Source: a virus
DNA length: 37,522 bases
Strand: one strand, 5' to 3'
IMG/VR virus record: IMGVR_UViG_3300025736_000079
Coordinates: 1 to 37,522 of that record
Shown here one piece after another: positions 22,661-30,389 of this stretch. Numbering within the stretch: the stretch's first letter is position 1; each line of letters starts with the position of its first letter. The translations under genes and the position numbers were made by a program. The notes under the pieces are model-generated. The model was not told the origin of the DNA. It made no database searches and worked only from the letters and a program-made list of their open reading frames with translations.

Positions 22661-22680
22661 AATGAAGGGTGGTGAGAAAA

Positions 22681-22965
22681 ATGACAAAAGTGAATAATGG
22701 GAGAGTTGTAAGTTACGAGACGATAGGCATGAAAAAATACCATGATGAGTTTCATAGATATTTTGGTGAAACTCCGAGATGTGGTAGGTTTGTTGATAAG
22801 GTGATGATACTGCTTGGGGAGGTAAAGATTGATGTTGGTGAGTTGGATAAATATTTGCATGAGAAGTTTGGAAATTATGATGCAAATGAAGATTGTTCAA
22901 TGGCTCAACTTGTTGAACGTGAATACGGCAAGAAAGCAGTAAAGTGGGTAAGGAGTTATTTCTAA
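22681..22965 (+). CDS. Hypothetical protein
   Basis: 95 residues from the ATG at 22681, with GGTGAG upstream; two in-frame GTG codons at 22669 and 22672 are less likely starts. It has mixed charge, with 'GRFVDKVMILLGEVKIDVGELDKYL' forming likely helices and a basic C-terminus ending 'KKAVKWVRSYF'. No membrane segment. Not recognised. Confidence 0.75.
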   Translation: MTKVNNGRVVSYETIGMKKYHDEFHRYFGETPRCGRFVDKVMILLGEVKIDVGELDKYLHEKFGNYDANEDCSMAQLVEREYGKKAVKWVRSYF

Positions 22966-22982
22966 AAAGGGGGTGAAATAAA

Positions 22983-23072
22983 ATGAGCAAGACAGACATA
23001 AAAGGTATGAACAGGTGGGTGTCAAGAAAAATAAAACAGGAGGAAAAACGAAATGCAATACACAAAAAATAA
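22983..23072 (+). CDS. 29-residue basic micro-protein
   Basis: MSKTDIKGMNRWVSRKIKQE, then EKRNAIHKK. GGGGGTGA lies 7 nt upstream. The last 20 nt overlap the start of the next gene, whose own ribosome site AGGAGG lies inside this gene, so translation is probably coupled. Confidence 0.55.
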   Translation: MSKTDIKGMNRWVSRKIKQEEKRNAIHKK

Positions 23073-23340
23073 CTTGTCTTTTAACAAAGTGGAGTTGGAT
23101 TTTGAAGCAATGCTTCAGACAGCAAGAATAGCACTCGGTAATACACTTCAAGAAATCCATCGTCATTGGGAAGACATGATGCGAGTTCCGCATAAGGGGA
23201 GTGATGCGTTGAATGCTATGTGGTTGGAAGAAGAAACACATATGTTAGTGATTGTCGCTGAAACTCTGGAAACTCTGGAAGGTGCGAGAGAGCGTCATCA
23301 ATTAGAGGTTGTGAACAAACCTGAAATTAAAAGGGGGTGA
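23053..23340 (+). CDS. Hypothetical helical protein
   Basis: 95 residues, mostly helical ('FEAMLQTARIALGNTLQEIH', 'TLETLEGARERHQLEVVN'), soluble. The direct repeat of GAAACTCTG at about 23260 encodes the repeated 'ETLETLE'. Preceded by AGGAGG. Not recognised. Confidence 0.75.
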   Translation: MQYTKNNLSFNKVELDFEAMLQTARIALGNTLQEIHRHWEDMMRVPHKGSDALNAMWLEEETHMLVIVAETLETLEGARERHQLEVVNKPEIKRG

Positions 23341-23346
23341 GGAAAA

Positions 23347-23511
23347 ATGACAAAGAAAGATTATGTTATGTTGGCAGAGGTTATCCATGCGTTAATCCTG
23401 GCTAAGGGTGACAAGTATTATATTGCCAGACGAATAGGTATGAGATTGACAGAGGATAACCCTAAATTCAATAATGAGAAATGGTTCAAGGTGTGTGGAT
23501 TAGGAGATTAA
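23347..23511 (+). CDS. 54-residue hypothetical protein
   Basis: Begins MTKKDYVMLAEVIHAL and contains 'KYYIARRIGMRLTEDNPKFN', a pattern seen in small phage early proteins ('...AERLCDRLAEDNPRFDRERF') of unknown function. GGGGGTGA precedes the ATG. A helical fold is likely. Confidence 0.75.
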   Translation: MTKKDYVMLAEVIHALILAKGDKYYIARRIGMRLTEDNPKFNNEKWFKVCGLGD

Positions 23512-23517
23512 ATAATT

Positions 23518-23673
23518 ATGAAAAAACAAAATGATAAAAAACAAAAGATTACTTTTCAAGATTTATTATACAAGCATATAACGAAGGACAAGACTGACAT
23601 TGCTTTGGACAATGATGGTCATGTGCGTGTAAAGGGGAAAGCGAGTCAATATATTTCGTTAAGAAAAAATTAA
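23518..23673 (+). CDS. 51-residue hypothetical protein
   Basis: Lys-rich start MKKQNDKKQKITFQDLLYKH, then 'DIALDNDGHVRVKGKASQYI', probably a small beta sheet. Its ribosome site is weak (TAGGAGAT within the end of the previous gene). Its 3' end contains an imperfect version of the TTAAC dyad (23654-23678). Confidence 0.6.
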   Translation: MKKQNDKKQKITFQDLLYKHITKDKTDIALDNDGHVRVKGKASQYISLRKN

Positions 23674-23696
23674 CAAAACAAAACAGGAGGTGCAAG

Positions 23697-24335
23697 ATGG
23701 ATGCTATTCAAACAGAAGAGTACAAAGGTAAGACAATAGAAATATTTCAAGATGAGAACCCAGAAGACCCACGAGAGTGGGATAACTTGGGTAAGATGGT
23801 GTGTTTTCATAGACGATACACACTGGGAGATAAGACTGATTACCACACTGATGATTATGAATCGTGGAAGGAGTTGATGGAGGCTATCTGTCGGGCTGAG
23901 CCTGTGGCATTGATTAGTCCTCTGTTCCTGTATGACCACAGTGGGATAAGCCTAAAGATAGGAAGTTTTCAAGGCTTGTTGCCACAAGGACACGCTGAGT
24001 TTGATAGTGGTCAGGTAGGTTTCATCTACACTACGAACGAGGTTGTAAGGAAGTGGTATGATGTAAAGCGTATCAATAAGAAAACCCTTCAACAGGTAGA
24101 GGAGGCATTAACGAAAGAGGTGGAGACTTACAACCAATATCTCTCTGGTGATGTGTGTGGGTTTGTTGCAGGAGAGGATAGTTGTTGGGGTTTCTACTCA
24201 ACGGAGGAAGCCTTGCAAGACGCAAGAGGTTCAATAGATTGTGAGATTAAGAGTAAAACAAAGAAGCATTGCTTCCAAGTGAAGCGATGGATACAAAACA
24301 AAGTTCCATTGGTATATCGTATAGCAATGGCATAA
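23697..24335 (+). CDS. Conserved phage hypothetical protein
   Basis: 212 residues. It shows the pattern of a protein common in phages and plasmids: 'PALISPLFLYDH.G' type segment ('VALISPLFLYDHSGISLKIG'), 'FDSGQVGFIYTTNE', 'VEEALTKEVETYNQYLSGDV' and 'GFYSTEEALQDAR'. Function is unknown to me. AGGAGG lies 5 nt upstream. No membrane segment. Confidence 0.85.
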   Translation: MDAIQTEEYKGKTIEIFQDENPEDPREWDNLGKMVCFHRRYTLGDKTDYHTDDYESWKELMEAICRAEPVALISPLFLYDHSGISLKIGSFQGLLPQGHAEFDSGQVGFIYTTNEVVRKWYDVKRINKKTLQQVEEALTKEVETYNQYLSGDVCGFVAGEDSCWGFYSTEEALQDARGSIDCEIKSKTKKHCFQVKRWIQNKVPLVYRIAMA

Positions 24336-24350
24336 AAACAGGAGGGACTT

Positions 24351-24614
24351 ATGAGTATAAGAGCACATAGAATAAATGAGTTAGTATATAAAGACGAAGC
24401 AACTTTTAATGTCTGGAATGATGAGGGGTTAGTGGAATTTTTAAGGAAGAGAGGAGTAGAGTTTCATGAGGGAACAATAGACATTGGGGTTGATGATTTA
24501 GAAGCAGCTCACGATGAGCTTGAATTAGAAGATAGTATCCGAGATGCAATTATGGAAGATATTATCTGGGCTAATGAAAAAGGTGAAGGGTATGTTTTAT
24601 ATGATTGTTTCTAA
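24351..24614 (+). CDS. Acidic hypothetical protein
   Basis: 87 residues, very acidic (for example 'DIGVDDLEAAHDELELEDSI'). Small acidic early proteins of phages sometimes mimic DNA or block host DNA-binding proteins; that is only a possibility here. AGGAGG lies upstream. Confidence 0.75.
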   Translation: MSIRAHRINELVYKDEATFNVWNDEGLVEFLRKRGVEFHEGTIDIGVDDLEAAHDELELEDSIRDAIMEDIIWANEKGEGYVLYDCF

Positions 24615-24630
24615 AATGGAGGGTTAAATT

Positions 24631-24774
24631 ATGATTAGGATTCAAATTCGTGATATGGTAACACCAGAATATCTTGAAAAGTTAGAAGATAAAATAGAAG
24701 AATTATTAAAAGGGGAAGGATTACAAGCACTTATTTATGATGATGAAACAGAGAATGAAATGTCAGTAAATTAA
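24631..24774 (+). CDS. 47-residue acidic micro-protein
   Basis: MIRIQIRDMVTPEYLEKLED, then a Glu/Lys helix and 'LQALIYDDETENEM'. GGAGG lies upstream and TAAGGAGG of the next gene begins at its stop codon. Not recognised. Confidence 0.65.
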   Translation: MIRIQIRDMVTPEYLEKLEDKIEELLKGEGLQALIYDDETENEMSVN

Positions 24775-24784
24775 GGAGGAAATT

Positions 24785-24988
24785 ATGAGATATGAGCAAG
24801 TAGTAACATTAAGTAGTACCGTAACTACCAACGCTGAAGATAAGGAACAAGCAGCAGAGCAGATACATAGAATGTTAGACAATTTATGTATTTATGCTGC
24901 CACTCCTCAATGGGAAGATTGTGATGGCGAGTTATATATTGGCGAATATGAAAGGGAAGATGAGCCAACACTAATGGAGGAAAAATAA
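24785..24988 (+). CDS. 67-residue hypothetical protein
   Basis: Acidic; 'TVTTNAEDKEQAAEQIHRML' is a helix and 'DCDGELYIGEYEREDEPTL' is charged. The layout resembles small phage proteins with a strand-helix-strand fold. GGAGG upstream. Function unknown. Confidence 0.7.
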   Translation: MRYEQVVTLSSTVTTNAEDKEQAAEQIHRMLDNLCIYAATPQWEDCDGELYIGEYEREDEPTLMEEK

Positions 24989-24989
24989 T

Positions 24990-25154
24990 ATGAGCACAAC
25001 AAAAAAGGAAGCGGATTGGAGACGGACAGTCGGGACTGTGCATAGGTGCAGTCAGTGTCATACCAAGATGAACACATTGGAGTGGATTGTGTTGGGTGAG
25101 GTGTGTGGAAAATGTTGTAGAAAAAATCATAGAGCAGTAGCAGGAGGGAGGTAA
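24990..25154 (+). CDS. 54-residue zinc-ribbon protein
   Basis: Two CxxC knuckles, 'HRCSQCHTKM' (C20, C23) and 'GEVCGKCCRK' (C39, C42), 16 residues apart, predict one zinc ion. The rest is basic. Possibly a nucleic-acid-binding or transcription-modifying protein. Starts 1 nt after the previous stop. Confidence 0.7.
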   Translation: MSTTKKEADWRRTVGTVHRCSQCHTKMNTLEWIVLGEVCGKCCRKNHRAVAGGR

Positions 25155-25156
25155 AA

Positions 25157-25381
25157 ATGAGCAGGATTATATTAAGTGATTATGATAAGAAAAGAAACAA
25201 GAATATAAACATGGTGAAAAGAGGGATTAGAAACTTGGAGTTGATGGGATATAAAATTGAGGAACAGTTAACGGAAACGATGATGGGAACAGTAGTAGGA
25301 AATATTTATGCAATGTCATATTTCTCAAGTGGCACAGTAGAAGAACAGAAGTTTATATTTACTATAAGAAAGGAGAATTAG
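25157..25381 (+). CDS. Hypothetical protein
   Basis: 74 residues, basic N-terminal half ('DYDKKRNKNINMVKRGIRNL'), then a helix and 'MSYFSSGTVEEQKFIFTIRK', which looks like beta strands. The GGAGG site lies in the end of the preceding gene. Not recognised. Confidence 0.7.
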   Translation: MSRIILSDYDKKRNKNINMVKRGIRNLELMGYKIEEQLTETMMGTVVGNIYAMSYFSSGTVEEQKFIFTIRKEN

Positions 25382-25873
25382 ATGAAAAAAGTAATATACA
25401 AAATCAACAGACCTTACTATAAGGCAAGGTTGAAACGAAAGGGGTGGTTTGCTATTTGCAAGGTAGGCAGAGCCAGATGGTTTACTGATGGGGCTGCTGC
25501 TTTCAATCTGTCTTATATTTCTATCACAGGGTGGAAGAAATTGGAAGAGGTGATATTCAAGGGGAAGGCAGGAAAGTATGATGAGAAGTTAAGGTGGGCA
25601 GGGAATACTCCAGATATGAGGATAGTATTAGAGCAACTTACTGAAAGTTCTCTTCAAGATGTGAGACTTGACGCTCATGTGAAGAAGTCTACCCCTTTCA
25701 TAGGTGGAGATTTATATACTCGAAAGGTTATAGGTAAAGAGTTAAGGTTTAATAACCACTATCTTACTTGGGCAGAGGGGTTGCAATTTAAGTTAGGTGG
25801 AAAAGAGGGGAACGTGCTTACTATACGGGACAAGAAGCATTTACTTGCAACAGTAATGCCAATAAGATTATAA
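25382..25873 (+). CDS. Basic hypothetical protein
   Basis: 163 residues, basic, starting directly at the previous stop. N-terminus 'MKKVIYKINRPYYKARLKRK', later 'HYLTWAEGLQFKLGGKEGNV'. Many aromatic and Lys/Arg residues in a mostly beta pattern suggest nucleic-acid contact but no family is recognised. Confidence 0.75.
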   Translation: MKKVIYKINRPYYKARLKRKGWFAICKVGRARWFTDGAAAFNLSYISITGWKKLEEVIFKGKAGKYDEKLRWAGNTPDMRIVLEQLTESSLQDVRLDAHVKKSTPFIGGDLYTRKVIGKELRFNNHYLTWAEGLQFKLGGKEGNVLTIRDKKHLLATVMPIRL

Positions 25874-25888
25874 AACAGGGAGGTTTGT

Positions 25889-26089
25889 ATGTCATGGACA
25901 AATGCAGAAACAGGGGAGGAGTATACACAGAGAGGGTTCATCAACTTGATAGTGCAGGCTGGTGGGTCTTATTTTATAAATAGTGTTAAGAGTAAGAAGA
26001 GACGTATGCGTATGAGAAAGGAAGGATTGCCTTTCTTGTATCGCACAAAGGGTGGAACATATAAAGTATTCATAAAACAGGAGGATTAA
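25889..26089 (+). CDS. 66-residue basic hypothetical protein
   Basis: 'MSWTNAETGEEYTQRGFINL', then 'SYFINSVKSKKRRMRMRKEG', very basic in the middle. GGGAGG upstream. It ends one nt before the next gene. Confidence 0.7.
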   Translation: MSWTNAETGEEYTQRGFINLIVQAGGSYFINSVKSKKRRMRMRKEGLPFLYRTKGGTYKVFIKQED

Positions 26090-26090
26090 A

Positions 26091-26498
26091 ATGACGGAGA
26101 AAACAGAAAGAGAAATAGAGATAGAGCTTCAAAGAGATTGTGATAAGTTTGTTAGTAACAACGTTCAGTGTTGTCAATCATCTCTCGTTGGTGAGATGTT
26201 GGAGAAGGAGATATTTAATTATGAAGATATAGAAAATCTTCAATACACTTATCAAGAAGCAAAAGAAGATGAGGTAATTGATTATGATATGACTGAGGCA
26301 ACTTATGACCTTGACCCACTACATAGAGATGTGTTTGAGTGGTGGGTTGTGAATGATTGGTTGCTTGGTAAGTTAGAAGATTTGCACGAACCTGTATTGC
26401 ATAATGATTATGGTGATTGGTGGGGGCGGTGTTGTTCAGGTCAAGCAATAAGCATGGATTATATAATCAGAAAAATATATAAAGACACGATGGAATAA
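26091..26498 (+). CDS. Acidic conserved phage-type hypothetical protein
   Basis: 135 residues, acidic. 'DPLHRDVFEWWVVNDWLLGK', 'HEPVLHNDYGDWWGRCCSGQ' and 'AISMDYIIRKIY' form a pattern I associate with a common small phage early protein family of unknown function. It is the last gene before the structured gap at 26499-26612. Confidence 0.78.
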   Translation: MTEKTEREIEIELQRDCDKFVSNNVQCCQSSLVGEMLEKEIFNYEDIENLQYTYQEAKEDEVIDYDMTEATYDLDPLHRDVFEWWVVNDWLLGKLEDLHEPVLHNDYGDWWGRCCSGQAISMDYIIRKIYKDTME

Positions 26499-26506
26499 TT
26501 TATTCA

Positions 26507-26593
26507 GGGGGGAGTCATTGTTTTGTTTTTCCTTTCACGTTTGTTAATCTAAATTAACAAACCAATATGAAAGGTTTTCTTTTGGCTCCCCCC
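26507..26593 (+). promoter_or_regulatory. Nested 87-nt hairpin with operator dyad
   Basis: Outer stem GGGGGGAGTCA (26507-26517) with TGGCTCCCCCC (26583-26593), one G-T wobble. Middle stem CCTTTCA with TGAAAGG (26531-26537, 26568-26574). Inner stem GTTTGTTAAT with ATTAACAAAC (26539-26548, 26553-26562), loop CTAA. The inner part is the dyad TTGTTAAT-CTAA-ATTAACAA (26541-26560). No T-run follows. It lies immediately before the ribosome site of the gene at 26613. Confidence 0.75.
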
Positions 26594-26612
26594 ACTTAAA
26601 CAGGAGATGATT

Positions 26613-26804
26613 ATGAATTTAATAAATAGAGGGCTGATGAGAAGAAAGAAAGTGAGGAATTACTTATTAGAGTACGCAAAGAATACTCGCACTCACAAGT
26701 ACACACAAGTTAGGCGTGAGACATTAGATACACTGGAAGTTATAATGGCACGTGCGTGTAGACATTGGGTGAATGAATTACCTTCTAAGGGAAAATCAAT
26801 ATGA
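26613..26804 (+). CDS. Small basic helical protein
   Basis: 63 residues from the ATG at 26613 (AGGAG lies 7 nt upstream; an ATG at 26607 is too close). 'NRGLMRRKKVRNYLLEYAKN' and 'RRETLDTLEVIMARACRHWV' are charged helices. It overlaps the helicase start by 4 nt. A role in helicase function or transcription is possible; not recognised. Confidence 0.7.
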   Translation: MNLINRGLMRRKKVRNYLLEYAKNTRTHKYTQVRRETLDTLEVIMARACRHWVNELPSKGKSI

Positions 26805-28111
26805 TAATTACACCCTTGCTTTCTTATCAAAAGAAAGCATTAACCTATCTCAAAAGTCACTCACCTTGTGCTGAGTTCTTACCCCTCGGCACAGGAAAAT
26901 CTTTAATTGCTCTGGCTTATGCAGAGCACATTGAGGCAAGGCGAATCCTTATCACGTCAGACAAGAACAACATCATCAACACCTGGCCTGATGAAATATA
27001 CAGGCATACGGATTATGAGTGTGATGTTAGACCTGAATGGATTCGGGTAGCGGACAATCAACCTATCTGCACGTGTATTAACTATGACTTACTCACTGCT
27101 CGTTGGAAAATGTATAGTCAAGTCCCTTGGGACTTGTGGATAGGTGATGAGTCGTTAGAGTTCAAAGACCAGAGGACAGACAAACACACAGCCTTGAACA
27201 GAGTCGTGAGGGACATACCATACAGGCTCATTCTTAACGGCACACCTATGACAGAGAGGTTGGAGGATTTGTTCGGTCAATTCAAAATCCTTGATGGTGG
27301 TGAACATCTTGGTAAATCTATTACTCAATTCAGATTACGATACATGAATCCTGATAATATTTCAGGATACGGGTGGCTTCCTCAACGGTCAGCATACTCA
27401 AGGGTAAGGGCAGCCTGTAGTGATGTATGTTACTGGGTTGATAAGATAAAGGTGAAGATGCCTAAACGTCATTATCATAAAATCTTAATACCTATGACCA
27501 AAGAACAGAAGAGAATAGATGATGACTTAAAGAAATGGTTTGCTGCTGAACTGGGCAAGGAAAAAATTGAAGTCAACTATGCCGCTTCCCTTTTCATCAA
27601 GAGATTGCAGTTATCAGGTGGTGTATTCCGTGGAGAAAATGTCAAGTTCGTGCATAACTATAAAGTCCAGCATGTCCAAGACATAATCACACACAATCCT
27701 AATGCTAAAATTGTAGTATGGCATAGTTATATTCCTGAAACAGAACTCTTGCAAACAGGCTTAAAGGTAAAACCTCTCTATGTAATGGACTCACCTGAAC
27801 GAGTTGACCAGTTGAAAGCATTCAAGAAATGCAAGAGGGGTGTGCTTTTAATCAGGACTGCCTTATGTAAGGGCATCAATCAGTTAGCTGACGCTGACAT
27901 AGCAATCTTCTATTCCAATCCATTGAGCTATGCGAGGAGAGCACAAGCAGAGGGCAGGAGTAGGAGAATCACAAGCAAGACTGATGTTACTCACTTCGTG
28001 GACATAGTAACGACGGGGGGTGCAGATGAATTAGTATACCACATGTTAGAGCAGAAGAAAAACATGAGCTTGACCATCAATGGATTAAAGCAAATTTTTC
28101 TTAAAAAATAA
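26801..28111 (+). CDS. SNF2/SF2-type DNA helicase or translocase
   Basis: 436 residues. Q-motif-like 'LSYQKKAL' (7-14), Walker A 'LPLGTGKSL' (27-35), motif II 'LWIGDESLE' (112-120) in place of DEAH, motif III 'LILNGTPM' (143-150), and motif VI 'QAEGRSRR' (382-389). This set is that of SNF2-like/DEAD superfamily 2 ATPases found in phage replication modules, which move on double-stranded DNA or remodel DNA structures. The protein is compact and has no extra domain. It is encoded upstream of nuclease, recombinase and primase genes, consistent with a replication or recombination role. Confidence 0.9.
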   Translation: MIITPLLSYQKKALTYLKSHSPCAEFLPLGTGKSLIALAYAEHIEARRILITSDKNNIINTWPDEIYRHTDYECDVRPEWIRVADNQPICTCINYDLLTARWKMYSQVPWDLWIGDESLEFKDQRTDKHTALNRVVRDIPYRLILNGTPMTERLEDLFGQFKILDGGEHLGKSITQFRLRYMNPDNISGYGWLPQRSAYSRVRAACSDVCYWVDKIKVKMPKRHYHKILIPMTKEQKRIDDDLKKWFAAELGKEKIEVNYAASLFIKRLQLSGGVFRGENVKFVHNYKVQHVQDIITHNPNAKIVVWHSYIPETELLQTGLKVKPLYVMDSPERVDQLKAFKKCKRGVLLIRTALCKGINQLADADIAIFYSNPLSYARRAQAEGRSRRITSKTDVTHFVDIVTTGGADELVYHMLEQKKNMSLTINGLKQIFLKK

Positions 28112-28112
28112 C

Positions 28113-28150
28113 TTGACATATTTGACAGTTATGCTATAGTTTGTGATAAT
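28113..28150 (+). promoter_or_regulatory. Two overlapping sigma-70-like promoters
   Basis: TTGACA (28113-28118), 16 nt, TATAGT (28135-28140), and nine bases further TTGACA (28122-28127), 17 nt, GATAAT (28145-28150). Both point right, ahead of the ribbon-helix-helix-like gene at 28184. Confidence 0.7.
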
Positions 28151-28183
28151 GTAATATAAAACACAGAAAGGGAGGTGATGTAA

Positions 28184-28414
28184 TTGAAGGAGATAAAACA
28201 TTTGAAGTCCCCGAATGACTACACGACAGCCAATGTTTATTTTGGGGAACAGCAGGAGTTGTTGGACAGATTAACAAAGCTGTCTGATAATGTTCGGGGG
28301 GTATCAGTATCAGGTTTGATTGTAACAGCAATCGCTTGTTGCATGGACACGTTTGAAAAGAACGTGCCTACGAAGAGAAAGTTTTTATGTAATGATAAAA
28401 CAGTAGTAGTATGA
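28184..28414 (+). CDS. Ribbon-helix-helix-like regulator, TTG start
   Basis: 76 residues starting at TTG, because GGAGGTGATG, a near-complete anti-Shine-Dalgarno match, ends 3 nt before it and no ATG fits. Pattern: a short strand 'TANVYF', helix 'EQQELLDRLTKLSDNV', turn, helix 'VSVSGLIVTAIACCMDTFEK', as in MetJ/Arc/CopG ribbon-helix-helix DNA-binding proteins. It has its own promoters. It is a candidate to bind the 20-bp dyads of this phage, since such proteins often bind tandem sites. The TTG may limit its amount. Confidence 0.65.
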   Translation: MKEIKHLKSPNDYTTANVYFGEQQELLDRLTKLSDNVRGVSVSGLIVTAIACCMDTFEKNVPTKRKFLCNDKTVVV

Positions 28415-28425
28415 AAGGAAAAGTT

Positions 28426-29541
28426 ATGGCAAAAGCAAGGACAAAGAAAAAGATAATAGAAGATGAACCACAAATGAAGGTAACAAAAGTTTTACCAGAA
28501 AAAAAGGAGGTTGTGGTAGAAATAGCAACACCACACAAGATTGTGTTCACACAATCTCGGTTGATGGACTTCCTAACGTGTGAGCGTTTGGAATGGTTCA
28601 AGTTTCAAGCAGGAGGAAATGGTGTTGAGGTCATGGCACGACCTGATTTCTTTCTTGAAGGGGAGTTTGGGCATTACGCTCTCTCTCATTGGTATGCTAA
28701 TCCTCCTCATGGGTTGATGTTGAGAGAGAATATGATAAAGCGTGTCAACAAACTGATTGATGAACTTGGTGAAGTTGAAGAAGAAGAAATGAACAGGAAG
28801 AAAGCCAAGCTGTCAGCTATGATTGGTGCGTGTTACGCATACAAGTCTCATTACAAGAAAGACTTTGACCAGTTCAATATCATATTGAACGAAGCAAAGT
28901 TTGAGATTGAGTTAGGTGGTGTGACATTCAGAGGCAGGATTGACTTGGGTGTTGAAGATAAGAAAACTAAAGAGGTTGGTTTTGTGGAGCATAAGTTCTT
29001 GAGTTCATTCTCATTAGGCACTTACACAAACCTGCCACTCAACCTTCAACAGTTGGTCTATACATTAGGGTTCAAGGAACTGACAGGCAAGTTTCCTAAC
29101 TGGTATGTCTGGAATGTAATCAAGAAATCCTCATTGAGACGCAAAGGTGTGAAGCCTAAGAAGGGTGAGATGGTAGCACACCCCGAAGCCTTGCTTCAGT
29201 ATGAGGCACGGGTTCAACAGCAGTATGTTGAGAAGCCAGATGATATGTTCTTCCGCACTCCACCTCGTATAATTGAGGCGAAGGCGTTAGACAATCTTAA
29301 AGAGATGGTTGCTGGATATGTCATGGATTGGACAGAGTTATGTCAAAAAGGGGTGATACCATCAATGCGTTTCTCATCATGTGAACAACGCTATGGTCAA
29401 CCATGTCCATTCGCTCCTGCTTGCACAGCGTGGATGGCAGGGCATAAGAATGGGTGGGATGCAGGTGAGTGTGCTGGATTGTATAGGAAGAAAGTAATTC
29501 AGCACCCTGAATTGGAGGAAGATAAAAAGGAGGTGAAATAA
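28426..29541 (+). CDS. Cas4/RecB-like PD-(D/E)XK Fe-S nuclease
   Basis: 371 residues from the ATG at 28426 (AAAGGAAAA upstream). After a Lys-rich leader comes the nuclease core: 'GRIDLGVEDKK' (D173), 'VGFVEHKF' (E188, K190) and the 'LQQLVYTLG' Q-motif (209 on). Cysteines at 52 and in 'SCEQRYGQPCPFAPAC' (319, 327, 333) match the four-Cys iron-sulphur cluster of Cas4/AddB-type nucleases. Family members are 5'-3' or bidirectional single-strand exonucleases in recombination; phage versions are encoded next to recombinases, as here beside the Sak4-like ATPase. Confidence 0.85.
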   Translation: MAKARTKKKIIEDEPQMKVTKVLPEKKEVVVEIATPHKIVFTQSRLMDFLTCERLEWFKFQAGGNGVEVMARPDFFLEGEFGHYALSHWYANPPHGLMLRENMIKRVNKLIDELGEVEEEEMNRKKAKLSAMIGACYAYKSHYKKDFDQFNIILNEAKFEIELGGVTFRGRIDLGVEDKKTKEVGFVEHKFLSSFSLGTYTNLPLNLQQLVYTLGFKELTGKFPNWYVWNVIKKSSLRRKGVKPKKGEMVAHPEALLQYEARVQQQYVEKPDDMFFRTPPRIIEAKALDNLKEMVAGYVMDWTELCQKGVIPSMRFSSCEQRYGQPCPFAPACTAWMAGHKNGWDAGECAGLYRKKVIQHPELEEDKKEVK

Positions 29542-29543
29542 TT

Positions 29544-30389
29544 ATGAAGGAAATCGTTGGCCCAGACGGACAAGCAATAAAGGAGTTGTCTAAAGACATG
29601 GACTTCAAAAGTGCAAAGCAGATATGGAAGGGAGCACCGAAGATAGGAAAGACTTCAACTGCTGCTGCTCTTGGAACAGTGGCAAAGAAGTACAACCTTG
29701 ACATCAGTCCTTTCTTTATGTTGTTTGAAGGTGGCTCAGGTGGAGTCCAGCTTGAGGGAACATCAGTGAAGTGTCCCAAGTGTGGAGGTAAAGGCAAGAT
29801 TGGTAAGAAGAAATGCTCAGAGTGTGAAGGTTCAGGATTAGTTCGTCATCTACTTGCAGACACAAAGGAGATGAGGAAGTGGTTCAAGTGGGTAGGAGAG
29901 ACAGACTATAATCCTATCATCATAGACACAGCAGACGCTATGTTCCAGACTATAATGGATAGTGTGTGTGTGGACTTGGGTATCACTTCACCTTATGGGG
30001 CTGAAGACCATGGTGTTTCTTGGTCTATCATATATGATGAAGTAAGAGAGATGCTTGGTATTCTTGATGGTGCGAATAAAGGAATTATTCTTCTTATGCA
30101 CGTCTATATGATGGAGAAGAGGATAAGAGGAGGCACGATTCAACAGGCTACATTCAATATATCAGGGAAGAGTAGACAGTATCTTGCTGGATTTGTAAAT
30201 CAAATTCTGCATTTTGATATTGTCCCTAACGAGGAAGAGGATAAACATGTATTGATAGCCGAAAGCCAATCAGGAATTGAGGCAGGAGACCAGTGGGGTA
30301 TGTTCCCTGCTGAGTTGGACTTGGGTAGTAGTCCTGAAGAAGCAGCCGAAGCAATCTTGGAGTGCTTCGGATATTTGGAGAATGAATAA
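29544..30389 (+). CDS. Sak4-like RecA-fold ATPase with DnaJ-type zinc insert
   Basis: 281 residues. Walker A 'WKGAPKIGKTS' (28-38), Walker B 'PIIIDTAD' (124-131), later 'KGIILLMHVYMM' (179-190). This is the AAA_24/Sak4 pattern of phage recombinases or ATPases that cooperate with single-strand binding proteins. Between the first strand and Walker B there is 'CPKCGGKGKIGKKKCSECEG' (77-96), two CxxCxGxG knuckles as in the DnaJ zinc domain, not a usual part of the family. It sits between the Cas4-like nuclease and the DUF669-like protein, a common recombination trio. Confidence 0.85.
   Translation: MKEIVGPDGQAIKELSKDMDFKSAKQIWKGAPKIGKTSTAAALGTVAKKYNLDISPFFMLFEGGSGGVQLEGTSVKCPKCGGKGKIGKKKCSECEGSGLVRHLLADTKEMRKWFKWVGETDYNPIIIDTADAMFQTIMDSVCVDLGITSPYGAEDHGVSWSIIYDEVREMLGILDGANKGIILLMHVYMMEKRIRGGTIQQATFNISGKSRQYLAGFVNQILHFDIVPNEEEDKHVLIAESQSGIEAGDQWGMFPAELDLGSSPEEAAEAILECFGYLENE

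Noticed and set aside
22586-23241. Minus-strand frames opposite the small early genes
   Set aside because: They lie antisense to genes with good ribosome sites and have the Ser/Leu/His/Phe-rich make-up of shadow frames.
23654-23678. Further copy of the 20-bp dyad
   Set aside because: Only the right half (ATTAACAA) is exact and the left arm is out of register by two bases, so it is not counted as a full site.
28426-29541. Cas4 as a sign of a CRISPR system
   Set aside because: No other cas gene or array is present; Cas4-like nucleases are common in phage recombination modules.
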